Positions 1-8,176 of a DNA stretch of 64,000 bases are shown piece by piece; position 1 is the first letter of the stretch; each line of letters starts with the position of its first letter. A program made the position numbers and the translations under genes. Location of the stretch: the NCBI RefSeq assembly GCF_021018745.1, contig NZ_CP063845.1, positions 1,860,001-1,924,000 on the forward strand. The letters are read 5' to 3'. The DNA is from Gloeobacter morelensis MG652769. GTDB lineage: Bacteria; Cyanobacteriota; Cyanobacteriia; Gloeobacterales; Gloeobacteraceae. The notes under the pieces are model-generated. The model did no database searches. It was not told the DNA's origin and worked only from the letters and a program-made list of their open reading frames with translations.

Positions 1-1
1 G

Positions 2-232
2 TATCTGGATCTGCCCCTGGAGCGCTTTGTCCTCAATATCGCTCGCTACGGCAATACTTCGGCCGCTTCGATTCCGCTCGCCCTCGCCGAAGCGGCGGCA
101 GCAGGACGGATCGCGGCGGACGAGCGGGTGCTGCTGGTCGGTTTCGGGGCGGGACTCACCTGCGGAGCGACCTTGATCCGTTGGGACAGCGAATTTATCT
201 ACGATGAGCCAGGAGCAAAGCCACGCCGATGA
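2..232 (+). CDS. FabH-family 3-oxoacyl-ACP synthase III, C-terminal part (partial)
   Basis: The reading frame is already open at the window edge and ends at a TGA at 230-232, giving the last 76 residues of a protein. It contains the FabH signature GNTSAAS, whose Asn is part of the Cys-His-Asn catalytic triad of KAS III enzymes, and a typical C-terminal stretch ([18 protein letters not shown]). KAS III condenses an acyl-CoA starter with malonyl-ACP. The stop overlaps the ATG of the next gene (ATGA), so it is translationally coupled to an AcpS-type gene. Because it sits with its own carrier protein and transferase, it may be a pathway-specific paralogue rather than the housekeeping fabH; the missing N-terminus prevents a decision. 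Confidence 0.88.
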   Translation, partial: YLDLPLERFVLNIARYGNTSAASIPLALAEAAAAGRIAADERVLLVGFGAGLTCGATLIRWDSEFIYDEPGAKPRR

Positions 233-612
233 GCAGCATCTGTTTTGCGACGACGCGCCTGCGCACGGGCATTGACATCATCTACAACCACGATGTCCTG
301 GATCTGGTGGACGCGCCGCCGGGTGTCCTGCTCAGCGAGGGCGAATGGCGGGAGCTGCGCGCCTACGCCGAGCCGCTCGAACACCTGGCGGGCAAATTCG
401 CCTGCAAAGAGGCCGTGCTCAAGGCGATGGGCTGCGGCCTCGGGGAGGTCGAATTGAGCGACATCGAAATTAGCAAAGACAAGCTCGGCAAACCCTTCGT
501 CGCCCTGCACGGCAGTGCCGTCGAGTACTGGCGGCGCACCGGCTGCGCCCAACTGTCGGTAAGTATCAGCCACCACCGGGACTACTCGGTGGCCGTTGCG
601 GTCGCCGCTTGA
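229..612 (+). CDS. acpS: AcpS-type 4'-phosphopantetheinyl transferase
   Basis: A 127-residue protein with the two AcpS hallmarks: GIDI near the N-terminus (metal-binding Asp) and the [14 protein letters not shown] helix (metal-binding Glu). Length matches the single-domain AcpS family rather than the roughly 230-residue Sfp family. It should transfer phosphopantetheine from CoA to the serine of an acyl carrier protein, and an ACP is encoded three genes downstream. Start ATG overlaps the FabH-like stop by 4 nt. Cyanobacteria generally rely on one Sfp-type transferase, so an operon-borne AcpS-type enzyme is notable. A pathway-specific role is inferred from context. Confidence 0.85.
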   Translation: MSSICFATTRLRTGIDIIYNHDVLDLVDAPPGVLLSEGEWRELRAYAEPLEHLAGKFACKEAVLKAMGCGLGEVELSDIEISKDKLGKPFVALHGSAVEYWRRTGCAQLSVSISHHRDYSVAVAVAA

Positions 613-634
613 ACGTTTCTATAGAGGACTTTCT

Positions 635-1417
635 ATGGCGAAGATGGAAGCGCTGGTCATCGAGAACCGGCGCGCTCAGCAACTGGTCGGTGTCCTGCAC
701 CACGGCGAGGGAACGGGTCCGCGCCCCTGTCTGGTGGTTTGTCACGGTTTTGCCGGAACGAAGGTGGGCGGCAGCCGCCGCTTTGTCAACTTCGCCCGCT
801 ATGCAACTGGTTTTGGTTTGTCGGTGTTGCGCTTCGACTTCGCCGGTTGCGGCGACAGCGACGGCGAGCTAGCCGAATTGACCCTCGAAGGCGAACTGGA
901 CGACCTGCGTGCAGCGATTGCGACGGTGCGCGCCTGGCCGAGCGTCGACAGCGAACGAATCGGCGTGGTCGGGCATTGCCTGGGAGCGGTGACGGCCATC
1001 CGCGCCTGTGCCCGGGGTCTACCTATCGCCAGAGCCGTCGCCTGGGCACCGTTTGCCGACTTGCCCGGCACGCTGGAGCGACTGATTGGCGAGGCAGCGT
1101 TTGCGCTGGTGCGCGAGGGCGAAATCGCCGATTTTCTCTACAATCAGCAACTGTTTCAGTGCGGCCCGGATCTGCTGAGTGGAGTCGACGGTTTCGATCT
1201 CAAAGGCGACATCGAGCTGGTCCACCAGCCACTGCTCATCGTCCACGGCAGTGAGGATGCGACCGTGCCGCTTGCCGAAGTCGAGGGTTTGATCGAGGCC
1301 GCGCGCCCGACACCGGGCCTGCGGCGGCTGGAAGTGATCGAAGGGGCGCACCACTCGTTTCCTTATCACCAGGAGGAACTGTTTGACCTGACCGTTCAGT
1401 GGTTTCGCAATTGGTAG
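635..1417 (+). CDS. Alpha/beta hydrolase with Cys nucleophile (thioesterase/dienelactone-hydrolase-like)
   Basis: 260 residues with an alpha/beta-hydrolase layout: oxyanion region CHGFAGTK, nucleophile elbow GHCLG (Cys115 in place of the common Ser), Asp in GSEDATVP and His in GAHHSF. A Cys nucleophile is known in dienelactone hydrolases and some acyltransferases. I chose ATG 635, preceded by AGAGGA, rather than the longer frame from 596, which would overlap the upstream gene. It lies between the phosphopantetheinyl transferase and the ACP, so release or transfer of an acyl chain from the carrier protein is a reasonable inference. The substrate cannot be read from the sequence. Confidence 0.8.
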   Translation: MAKMEALVIENRRAQQLVGVLHHGEGTGPRPCLVVCHGFAGTKVGGSRRFVNFARYATGFGLSVLRFDFAGCGDSDGELAELTLEGELDDLRAAIATVRAWPSVDSERIGVVGHCLGAVTAIRACARGLPIARAVAWAPFADLPGTLERLIGEAAFALVREGEIADFLYNQQLFQCGPDLLSGVDGFDLKGDIELVHQPLLIVHGSEDATVPLAEVEGLIEAARPTPGLRRLEVIEGAHHSFPYHQEELFDLTVQWFRNW

Positions 1418-1447
1418 ACCCACCCAACTGTCTTGGAGACGATGCCG

Positions 1448-1720
1448 ATGGAAATGCCTTTGTTGCACAGTGTCCCTGTTGAAGAAGCCGTTCCCGGGTA
1501 TCGGGAATTCTGCAGCGCCGTCGCCGCACGACTCAATATCGATGCTGCCCGTCTGAAACCCGAAAGTACCTGGGTGGCCGATCTGGGCGCCACCTCGGTG
1601 GACATCGTCAAGATCGTCATGCTCATCCGCCAGCGCTTCGGCGTCAAGGTGCCGACCTCCCAGGCGGGCCGGATCAAGACTGTCCGCGACGCCTATTTGC
1701 TGCTGGGGCAGGGGAGGTGA
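1448..1720 (+). CDS. Acyl carrier protein
   Basis: A 90-residue protein with the carrier-protein signature DLGATSVDIVKIVMLI; the Ser of this motif is the expected phosphopantetheine attachment site (canonical DLGADSLDTVEL). ATG 1448 is favoured because GGAG at 1435-1438 sits 9 nt upstream; ATG 1442 and TTG 1433 are alternative in-frame starts. The N-terminal extension before helix 1 and the Thr in place of Asp before the Ser set it apart from housekeeping AcpP, in keeping with a dedicated pathway with the neighbouring KAS III and AcpS-type proteins. Its end overlaps the GTG start of the following HAD gene. Confidence 0.85.
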   Translation: MEMPLLHSVPVEEAVPGYREFCSAVAARLNIDAARLKPESTWVADLGATSVDIVKIVMLIRQRFGVKVPTSQAGRIKTVRDAYLLLGQGR

Positions 1721-2577
1721 GGACGGTCGCTTTTTGTCCCGATCGCCTGCGCGCCCTGGCGGCCGGGCGGCACTTCGGCCTCGCCGCCTTCGACCTGGAT
1801 GGCACCTTGCTCGATACCCACCACCGCCTCACCCCGGCCACCGTCCGGGCCGTGCGGCGGGTGGAGGCTAGTGGGGTGCGGGTGTTGCTGGCCACCGCCC
1901 GGACGGTAGGAGCGATCCGCCCGTACCTCGAACTATTGGCCACCCCGGGGCTGGTGGTCGCCCACAACGGAGCGCTGGTATGCGACACTGCCACCGGGGC
2001 GATCCCCTTTCGCTGCGCTGTGGACCGGCAGGTCGCCCTCGCCGCTGTCCAGACGGCCCTGGCCGGGGGGCTCGCTGTGCACTTCAACGGCGACGAGCGG
2101 GTCTACGCCTTTGCCCCGCATCCGCTGAGCCGCTCCTACGGGCAGGAATTGGGCATCACCCTCGATTATCCCGAGGCCGGCTGTGCCCCACCGGAGGATC
2201 CTGTGAGTGTCCTGGTCATCGGTGAATTTGCCCCCCTAGACGCCCTGCGCACCCAATTGGCATGCGCCTTTGCCGAACGCTTCGCCGCCGTACTCGCCCC
2301 CTGGAAAGAGCGCATCTGGCGACTGCAACTGCGCGCCCCGGCCACCTCGAAAGGTGCTGCCGTCTTCGCCGTCGCCCGCACCCTCGGCATCATCCCTACA
2401 GAAGTCCTGGCCTTTGGGGACAACCTCAACGACAGCGAACTGATCGCCGGTTGCGGCCTGGGCATCGCAATGGGCAACGCCGTCCTGGAGCTTCAGGAAT
2501 TGGCCGATTTCGTCACCCTTGACAACGCCCGTGAGGGGGTGGCCAGGGCACTGGAGGTACTGTTCCCGAAACATTAG
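1717..2577 (+). CDS. HAD-family phosphatase (Cof/IIB type)
   Basis: 286 residues. Motif I is FDLDGTLLDT near residue 28, motif II lies in LLATART, and the C-terminal GDNLNDSELI gives the motif IV acidic pair. The large insert between motifs II and III is the Cof-type (IIB) cap. Members dephosphorylate small sugar phosphates, nucleotides or cofactor intermediates such as pyridoxal phosphate; substrate is not predictable here. The GTG start overlaps the ACP stop (GTGA), so it is the last gene of the acyl operon, although a functional link to acyl chemistry is not obvious. Confidence 0.85.
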   Translation: MRTVAFCPDRLRALAAGRHFGLAAFDLDGTLLDTHHRLTPATVRAVRRVEASGVRVLLATARTVGAIRPYLELLATPGLVVAHNGALVCDTATGAIPFRCAVDRQVALAAVQTALAGGLAVHFNGDERVYAFAPHPLSRSYGQELGITLDYPEAGCAPPEDPVSVLVIGEFAPLDALRTQLACAFAERFAAVLAPWKERIWRLQLRAPATSKGAAVFAVARTLGIIPTEVLAFGDNLNDSELIAGCGLGIAMGNAVLELQELADFVTLDNAREGVARALEVLFPKH

Positions 2578-2722
2578 AGATGACACCTTCCGCCACCCCC
2601 GAAACCGGCGCGCTGGGGTTTGCAGATTGGGGCGGCACAGTCTCGTTCGCCTATGCTAAATCCACCCCCACACCCGGGCTTGCGCCATGGCAGGATAGGC
2701 GCGACCGAACGATCTCCCTCCC

Positions 2723-3655
2723 TTGGCTGAAACCGAGCGCCGTCCCTTCGATACCAGCCTCCAGGGTCTGGCCGCCCTCTACAGCCGTCACTTTCTCTGC
2801 TGGCTGCGCGGGCCGGATGCCGTCTGGCAACAGGAACTCAACTCCGTCATCGTCGCCCAGCAGCGCCGTGCCGACTTTCTCATCCGCTATACACACGCAG
2901 AGGGCCAGGAACACCTCCTTCATGTTGAGTTTCAAACTGTCGTGCAGCGAGGAGAACTGCGTGAGGAGTTGCCGGTGCGCATGGCCACCTACGCCGCCTT
3001 CGTCCTCAATCGGTACGGCCAAGTACCGGATCAGGTACTCGTGCTGCTGCAGGACACAGCCGCAACCCGCCGGGTGCCGGACCACTTCGCCCAGGGCCGA
3101 TTGCGGGTGGAGTACGAGGTGCTGCGCCTCTGGGAGCAAGATGCTGCAGTGGTTCTGGCGAGTGGTTTGGTGGGGTTGATGCCGCTGGTGCCGCTGATGG
3201 GCGGACAGAATGTGGAGGAGTTGCTCACAGCCAGCATCGCGGTGGTGGAGTCGGGGTTAGAATCGCTGCAAGAGCGCAACGAAGTGCTGGCGGTCACCGG
3301 CTTACTGGCCTCGTTGCGGGACCGGCAGCAGGTCGCGGAATTTTTCCGACGGAGGTCGATGATGAATTTGTTGCAGCAGACGCCGCTGTTCGAGGAGTTG
3401 ACCAGGGACATTGTCCAGCAAGCCGAGCAGCGCGGAGAACAGCGCGGAGAACAGCGCGGAGAACAGCGCGGAGAACAACAGGGGAGAACCCGAACGCTGC
3501 TGCTGCTGTTGCAGCACAAGTTTGGCCCGCTACCGGCAGAGGTGATCACCGCTTTGCAGAACATTAGCGATCCAGAAACTCTAGAGCACCTTTGTCTCGC
3601 CATTCTGGAAGCTCCAGACCTCAACACTTTTCGGCAGCAGATCCCTGCGCTCTGA
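2723..3655 (+). CDS. Rpn-family PD-(D/E)XK nuclease / putative transposase-like protein with DUF4351-like tail
   Basis: 310 residues starting at TTG 2723. The N-terminal half has the Rpn/PDDEXK signature: RADFLIRY followed by LLHVEFQT (D...ExQ catalytic pattern). Such proteins are abundant in cyanobacteria and related to recombination-promoting RpnA nucleases. Residues about 235-252 consist of a QRGE repeat encoded by a 12-bp tandem repeat, and the last 50 residues (LLLLLQHKFGPLPAEV...) resemble the DUF4351 tail common in this family. The gene stands alone. Repeat copy number could vary without breaking the frame. Confidence 0.75.
   Translation: MAETERRPFDTSLQGLAALYSRHFLCWLRGPDAVWQQELNSVIVAQQRRADFLIRYTHAEGQEHLLHVEFQTVVQRGELREELPVRMATYAAFVLNRYGQVPDQVLVLLQDTAATRRVPDHFAQGRLRVEYEVLRLWEQDAAVVLASGLVGLMPLVPLMGGQNVEELLTASIAVVESGLESLQERNEVLAVTGLLASLRDRQQVAEFFRRRSMMNLLQQTPLFEELTRDIVQQAEQRGEQRGEQRGEQRGEQQGRTRTLLLLLQHKFGPLPAEVITALQNISDPETLEHLCLAILEAPDLNTFRQQIPAL
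3428..3475 (+). repeat. Four exact copies of a 12-bp unit (CAGCGCGGAGAA)
   Basis: Four consecutive identical units encode QRGE four times inside the Rpn-type gene. Because the unit is a multiple of three, gain or loss of copies changes linker length without a frameshift. Confidence 0.95.
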
Positions 3656-3812
3656 CGGGGTATGGCTTACACCACTGTTCCAATCGTCTATTCTTGACCC
3701 GTTTAACGGGCAAAGTGTCTATCTTGGAAGCAGATCAGTCTGCCAAGCTTCTCAGCTAACCGGCTATGCACACGGATAATTGCTCCAAGCTGCCTCACTC
3801 CTCGATACCGAC

Positions 3813-4042
3813 GCAGCCCAGCAACAAGCCAGCCCCATCGCCGCAGTCGACACGCATCGTGCAGGCCCTAGAAGAGTGAACCGAGCCTGCCCACAAAAGC
3901 TCGTTCTCAGCCATGCCGCTTAGTCCGGGGGGTGTCGGGGCTGGCAGCCCCTCGACGCGGGGAGGTTGGAGAGCGCGAGAGGGGAACCCGAAGGGGGTTC
4001 CGCCTCTCGCACCCACAGACTGTCGTGCCCAGCTAACTGCCA
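3813..4042 (-). repeat. Dispersed repeat, copy 1 (inverted relative to 5687-5942)
   Basis: About 230 bp that matches, as reverse complement, the segment at 5687-5942 with few differences. Its core is an imperfect hairpin (GAGAGG-C-GGAACCC, loop CCTTC, GGGTTCCCCTCTC) followed by a GC-rich stretch. Both copies can be read as the same peptide (GARGGTPFGFPSRALQPP), but no start, ribosome site or protein family supports a gene. The whole gap 3656-4267 holds this repeat and otherwise nothing I recognise. Confidence 0.85.
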
Positions 4043-4267
4043 GGAATCCAGCTCCAGGTGACAAGTCTCTATAAATATCTTCAAGCGCTACTGAAAACCG
4101 AGGCCGGTTGTCCGCTGCTCGTATGGTTGGGCTATCCCCAGATTCAGGCCCAGAAAACAAAACCAACCTTCCGAAAAATCCGCCCGCCCACTCGAAAGAT
4201 TGCTCCTTGTGACCATTCGCTTCAATTACTATGCTGTTCTTGTTGCATAGCTCGGAGTTAAAACACG

Positions 4268-4891
4268 ATGATTGAATTGTACGCCGCTCCTACGCCGAAC
4301 AGCGTCAAAATCTGCATCATGCTCGAAGAGGTTCAACTTCCTTATAAAATCTTCAAGCTTGATTTCACCAAGGGCGAGCACTACCAGCCGGAGTTTCTGA
4401 AAATCAATCCGAACGCCAAAGTACCGGCAATCGTCGATCGCGATAACTTGCTGAATGTCTTTGAATCGGGGGCTATCCTGCTGTATCTGGCCGAAAAATC
4501 CGGCAAGTTGCTGCCCAAGAACAGCGAATCGCGCGCCGAGGTTTACCAGTGGCTGTTCCTCGAAGCAAGCGGTTTCGGTCCGACGGCAGCCCAGATCTTC
4601 CACTTCGGCCAGCTTGCCCCCGAAAAGATCCCCTATGCCATCGAGCGCTACCAACAAGAAGCGCTGCGGCTTTTGGCTGTTATCGATCAGCAACTGACCC
4701 ATCGCGACTACCTCGCAGGCGAATACTCGATCGCCGATATTGCGACCTTCCCGATCGTGCAGGGCTTTGCCTACGCGGGCCTGCCGATTGGCGATTTTGC
4801 GAACGTCGGCCGCTGGTGCGCCCAGTTGCAGCAGCGCTCCACCGTCGGCCGCGGTTCCTACATCCTGTTCCAGGAACCGGCCGTCGTCTAG
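4268..4891 (+). CDS. Glutathione S-transferase family protein
   Basis: 207 residues with a thioredoxin-fold N-terminal domain (MIELYAAPTPNSVKI, cis-Pro in NAKVPAIVD, and ESGAILLYLA for glutathione contacts) and an all-helical C-terminal domain carrying the conserved DYLAGEYSIADIATFP N-capping box. It resembles bacterial YfcG/Ure2-like GSTs, which act on disulfides or electrophiles using glutathione; cyanobacteria make glutathione. It is followed by a strong terminator, so transcription is probably monocistronic. The gene is enclosed, with the next one, between two inverted dispersed repeats. Confidence 0.9.
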   Translation: MIELYAAPTPNSVKICIMLEEVQLPYKIFKLDFTKGEHYQPEFLKINPNAKVPAIVDRDNLLNVFESGAILLYLAEKSGKLLPKNSESRAEVYQWLFLEASGFGPTAAQIFHFGQLAPEKIPYAIERYQQEALRLLAVIDQQLTHRDYLAGEYSIADIATFPIVQGFAYAGLPIGDFANVGRWCAQLQQRSTVGRGSYILFQEPAVV

Positions 4892-4944
4892 TTTCCCGCC
4901 CCATGGGCACCGGTCTCCCCCCGCCGGTGCTCCTGGTGCCTGTT

Positions 4945-4998
4945 GCCGGGGCCGGGCTGTTGCCGCGGCAACAGACATTGGCCCCGGCTTTGCTTTTT
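4945..4998 (+). terminator. Rho-independent terminator after the GST gene
   Basis: Outer stem GCCGGGGCC (4945-4953) pairs with GGCCCCGGC (4980-4988), enclosing a second stem CTGTTGCC/GGCAACAG, followed by TTTGCTTTTTTG. Confidence 0.85.
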
Positions 4999-5032
4999 TG
5001 ATCTGCAACGCTTGCCCATCCTGGAGAGATTT

Positions 5033-5602
5033 ATGGCAATTATTTCGGCCACCCGTCTGCGTTTAAAATCGGCTGCTTACTTGCTTCCGTTTTTCTGGCA
5101 CGTCTTCAAGGCGTCCCGTCAAACTGCCGCTGCGCCGGGGTTTCTGGGAGGACGGCTTTTTTGGGACCGGCGGCTTGTTTTCTGGACGGTGACCGCCTGG
5201 CAGGACTGCCGCACGATGCGCGGCTTCCAGACATCCGGGGCGCACCGCCAGGCGATGCCGCAGTTGGCGCGGTGGTGCAACGAGGGTTCGACCGCCCATT
5301 GGGAGACGGACAGTTCCCGATTGCCCGCGATGGAAGAAGCCTACCGGCGTATGTGCACAGGCAAGTTCATTGCGCTACCGGTCAGTTCACCTATGCACCA
5401 ACTGCGGCAGATCCCCAAGCCGCACCGGGCTCTGTGGCGCGGTGCGATGACCCGGACGATGGAACTGCTGGCTGGTCTGGTCCAAGAGAAAAAGAACGTA
5501 CCCGACACCCTGCACCTTGAAAATCTCTACCGCCAGTCCTGGCCGGAGCGCTCAAGCAACGAAAACTTGCGCAATCGGCCTGTTTCTTCTGAGCAGGAGT
5601 AA
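5033..5602 (+). CDS. Spheroidene-monooxygenase/DUF3291-like dimeric alpha-beta barrel protein
   Basis: 189 residues. ATG 5033 is preceded by CTGGAGAG. The pattern LLPFFWHVFKA ... FWTVTAWQDCRTMRGF ... GAHRQAMPQLARWCNEGS is the signature seen in DUF3291 and CrtA-like (spheroidene monooxygenase) proteins, which have a ferredoxin-like dimeric barrel. The C-terminal 80 residues match nothing I know. Function is unassigned; a haem- or cofactor-free oxygenase-type activity is only a possibility. It sits between two terminators, so it has its own promoter, though none is obvious. Confidence 0.65.
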   Translation: MAIISATRLRLKSAAYLLPFFWHVFKASRQTAAAPGFLGGRLFWDRRLVFWTVTAWQDCRTMRGFQTSGAHRQAMPQLARWCNEGSTAHWETDSSRLPAMEEAYRRMCTGKFIALPVSSPMHQLRQIPKPHRALWRGAMTRTMELLAGLVQEKKNVPDTLHLENLYRQSWPERSSNENLRNRPVSSEQE

Positions 5603-5630
5603 CTGTCTAGTGGCCGAAGCAACACGCCAG

Positions 5631-5662
5631 ACCCCACCGGATAGCCATCCGGTGGGGTTTTC
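5631..5662 (+). terminator. Rho-independent terminator
   Basis: Perfect 12-bp stem ACCCCACCGGAT (5631-5642) / ATCCGGTGGGGT (5647-5658), 4-nt loop, then TTTT. It ends the gene at 5033-5602. Confidence 0.9.
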
Positions 5663-5686
5663 TCTGGGTATCAGGTGATTGATGTT

Positions 5687-5942
5687 TGGCAGATGGCTGG
5701 GCACGAGGGTTTTTGGCGGTTGGTTTGGCACGAGGGTCTGTGGGTGCGAGAGGCGGAACCCCCTTCGGGTTCCCCTCTCGCGCTCTCCAACCTCCCCGCG
5801 TCGAGGGGCTGCCAGCCCCCGACACCCCCGGACTAAGCGGCACGGTTGAGTACGAGCATTGGCGGGTGGGATCGGTTTATGTTCAAGGGCCTGCACGATG
5901 CGTGTCGACTGCGGCGATGGGGCTGGCTTGTCGCTGGGCTGC
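5687..5942 (+). repeat. Dispersed repeat, copy 2
   Basis: Inverted relative to the copy at 3813-4042. It differs by an internal duplication of about 29 bp near its left end (GGCACGAGGGT occurs twice) and scattered substitutions in the right third. The gap 5603-6007 contains only this repeat and the terminator. Repeats of this kind are often found in several copies per genome; whether this one is cannot be told from one window. Confidence 0.85.
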
Positions 5943-6007
5943 AGATGCTCTGGGAAGTAGAGCAGTTAAACAGCTGTGAAAGTCCGACAGTTGACTGTCT
6001 GACACCA

Positions 6008-6898
6008 TCAGTCCTGCTTTTGACTTCGGTAACCACTGGGTGTCACCCCCAGTTCCCTGCGAAACCACTTGGCAAAATAACCCGCATCTTCAAAACCGAC
6101 AGCACGGGCAATTTCGTGCACCGAAAGTGCTGTGTACAACAACATTTCCGAAGATTTTTCGAGGCGCTTTTCGCTCACCAGCTCCAAAAAAGTTTTGCCG
6201 GTTTCGCGTTTGAGGATGCGCGCCAGATAGGTCGGTGACAAAAAAACCTGGCGCGCAGCATCTTCGAGGGTGAGCTTCCCCCCCAGACCCGACTGGATCC
6301 ACTGAAAAGTTCGGGTGATCGCCTCGCGGCCCTGGACAGTGCAGACACCAGAATTTAAGATATTTTCAATTGTCTGTTCATGGCGGCGGTAAGCTCCCAC
6401 CAGAAAAATCGCCAGGTAGGAGCGCATCATTTCCTGACTGCACAGGCCGGGCTGAGCCTGTTCTTTGCGCAGAAGCTCGCACAGGTCTCGCGCCAATGGC
6501 AGCGCTGCACCATCCAGCCGGTACTCCAGGTACCTCTGCAACAAAAATAACGCCATCATCGGATAGCGCCGAAAATCGAAGCCGGTGGAGTCCATCACAT
6601 CGATGTGGTTGGGTAGCTGCAGATAAGGCTGATCGAAGGTGAGCACGAAAAAGCGGCTTCCCGGTTGCAGTTGCAGGCGGTGCAGGGTGTAGGGGCGTAA
6701 AAAGAACAGACTGCCCGGCCCCACCGCCAGGCTCCGGCGGCCGATGTGGTGCGTTCCCGCTCCGGCCGTAAAAAAGAGGATCTCAAAAAAATCGTGGATG
6801 TGGATGGGGATGTCGAGTTGCGGCTGCGCTTCGAAGCGGATGTCGAAGTGGCTCTCGGGTGAGTTTTTGCCAAGTAGTGGATAGAGCGTCGTGTACAT
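6008..6898 (-). CDS. AraC-family transcriptional regulator
   Basis: 296 residues. The N-terminal half is a cupin-type sensor (DIPIHIHDFFEILFFTAG, GPGSLFFLRPYTLH). The C-terminal 100 residues have two helix-turn-helix motifs: KLTLEDAARQVFLSPTYLARI and the AraC signature VHEIARAVGFEDAGYFAKWF. It should bind DNA in response to a small molecule, often a sugar or aromatic compound. It is the last of four closely spaced minus-strand genes (43 nt after the acyltransferase) and may regulate them; three spaced sequence repeats upstream of the first gene are candidate sites. Confidence 0.9.
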   Translation of the reverse strand: MYTTLYPLLGKNSPESHFDIRFEAQPQLDIPIHIHDFFEILFFTAGAGTHHIGRRSLAVGPGSLFFLRPYTLHRLQLQPGSRFFVLTFDQPYLQLPNHIDVMDSTGFDFRRYPMMALFLLQRYLEYRLDGAALPLARDLCELLRKEQAQPGLCSQEMMRSYLAIFLVGAYRRHEQTIENILNSGVCTVQGREAITRTFQWIQSGLGGKLTLEDAARQVFLSPTYLARILKRETGKTFLELVSEKRLEKSSEMLLYTALSVHEIARAVGFEDAGYFAKWFRRELGVTPSGYRSQKQD

Positions 6899-6941
6899 CG
6901 TTCGTATAGTCCTGAAGAATGTGGGCGGTGCGGGCGTGAGC

Positions 6942-8144
6942 TTAGCGGGCCGGTGGGCGCCGGTGGGCGTCGAAGCGCACCAGCAGCCAACTGGTGGCGC
7001 AGGTGAGTCCGAGGGCGGTGGCGAAGGCGACCAGGTCCACCCCGGCGGCGGGGCCGGTCGCCCTCGGGGCGGCGACGGTCTGCAGCCAGTGGCGTCCGAT
7101 GAGCTGGCAGAAACCGACGAAGATGGCGTGGCACAAAAACACCGGGTAAGAATGGACCCCCAGTCGGCTCACCCACTCGAAGCCCTGGGCGAAGCCGCCC
7201 TCGAACGTCCAGGCCAGGTTGACAAAGCCCAGGGCCAACCCCGCCGCGAGCAACAGATCGCTTGCCACCCAACCGGCCGGGCCGACAAAAACCAGGGCAT
7301 TGCCCAGTACCCACAGGGCCAGGCCCGTCCCGGCCGCCACCGGACCAAACAGCAAGCGGTGGGTGCGCTCGGGAGCGCGCACCAGGGCCACGGCGGCAAG
7401 CATCCCGAGCCCGAATTCGGCGATGCGCGAGAAGGGCAACCCGAAGGGCGCCTGCAGCTGAAAGGGCGAGAGCGCCGGGTCCACGGTCACCGGCCAGGGC
7501 AAGGCGAGGACGCCATAGGCAATGGGCCAGCCGTTGCACCAGAAAATTGCGTAGGCCCGGTAGGCGCATTCGAGGGCGACCAGGGCCGCCAGTACCGCCA
7601 GGGCGCCCCGCAGCGTCTTGATGCGCCGCACCAGGGCAAAGAGCGCCGGAAAGAGCAGGTACATGCCCAGGATGAACGGCACGAACCAGAGCGAGACGTT
7701 CATCTCGGGGGTAATCGTCCGGTGGGACAGATCTCGCAACAGCAGCGCGTCGAGGAGCGCCTGGAGAAACGTCTCCCGCCAGACCGCCGCCGGAGCGCCG
7801 CCTTCGAGCGAACGGACCGTCAGGGCGACTACCAGGCCGATGAGCACCGTGAGCCAGTAACCCGGCAGGATGCGGCCCACCCGCCTGGATAGCCACTGCC
7901 GCCAGTCGCAGGGGGCATGCTTGGACAAGAGCGAGTAGGTCAGCCCAAACCCGCTCAGCACGATGAAGATGTGCACGCCCTGCCAGCCCGCCCACGAGAG
8001 CCAGGTGAGGCCGGTGGCGTACTGGTAATGAAACAGAAACACCCAGCCGATCGCAAAACCTTTGCAGCAGTCGGTGAGCGCGAGCAAACGGGCGGCGGGG
8101 CGCTCGGCCGCTGGGGCCGCCCCGACCAGAAGTTGGGTGGTCAT
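6942..8144 (-). CDS. Acyltransferase family 3 membrane protein (OafA/NodX-like)
   Basis: 400 residues starting at ATG 8144. The N-terminal region has the acyltransferase-3 pattern CKGFAIGWVFLFHY ... GWQGVHIFIVLSGFGLTYSL with the conserved His in the first helix, then a basic loop SRRVGRILPGYW and about ten hydrophobic segments. These integral membrane enzymes O-acylate cell-surface or periplasmic sugars. It lies in one run with two MDR oxidoreductases and an AraC regulator (32 nt and 43 nt gaps). The long frame continuing upstream of 8144 is noncoding antisense to the oxidoreductase gene. Confidence 0.85.
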   Translation of the reverse strand: MTTQLLVGAAPAAERPAARLLALTDCCKGFAIGWVFLFHYQYATGLTWLSWAGWQGVHIFIVLSGFGLTYSLLSKHAPCDWRQWLSRRVGRILPGYWLTVLIGLVVALTVRSLEGGAPAAVWRETFLQALLDALLLRDLSHRTITPEMNVSLWFVPFILGMYLLFPALFALVRRIKTLRGALAVLAALVALECAYRAYAIFWCNGWPIAYGVLALPWPVTVDPALSPFQLQAPFGLPFSRIAEFGLGMLAAVALVRAPERTHRLLFGPVAAGTGLALWVLGNALVFVGPAGWVASDLLLAAGLALGFVNLAWTFEGGFAQGFEWVSRLGVHSYPVFLCHAIFVGFCQLIGRHWLQTVAAPRATGPAAGVDLVAFATALGLTCATSWLLVRFDAHRRPPAR

Positions 8145-8176
8145 GGTGATATTCCGTAGGTGGAAGCAAGGATGGT

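Noticed and set aside
3795-4166. 123-residue frame in repeat copy 1, similar to a frame at 5686-5979
   Set aside because: The similarity comes from the dispersed repeat; no start signals and the frame is not maintained at the ends.
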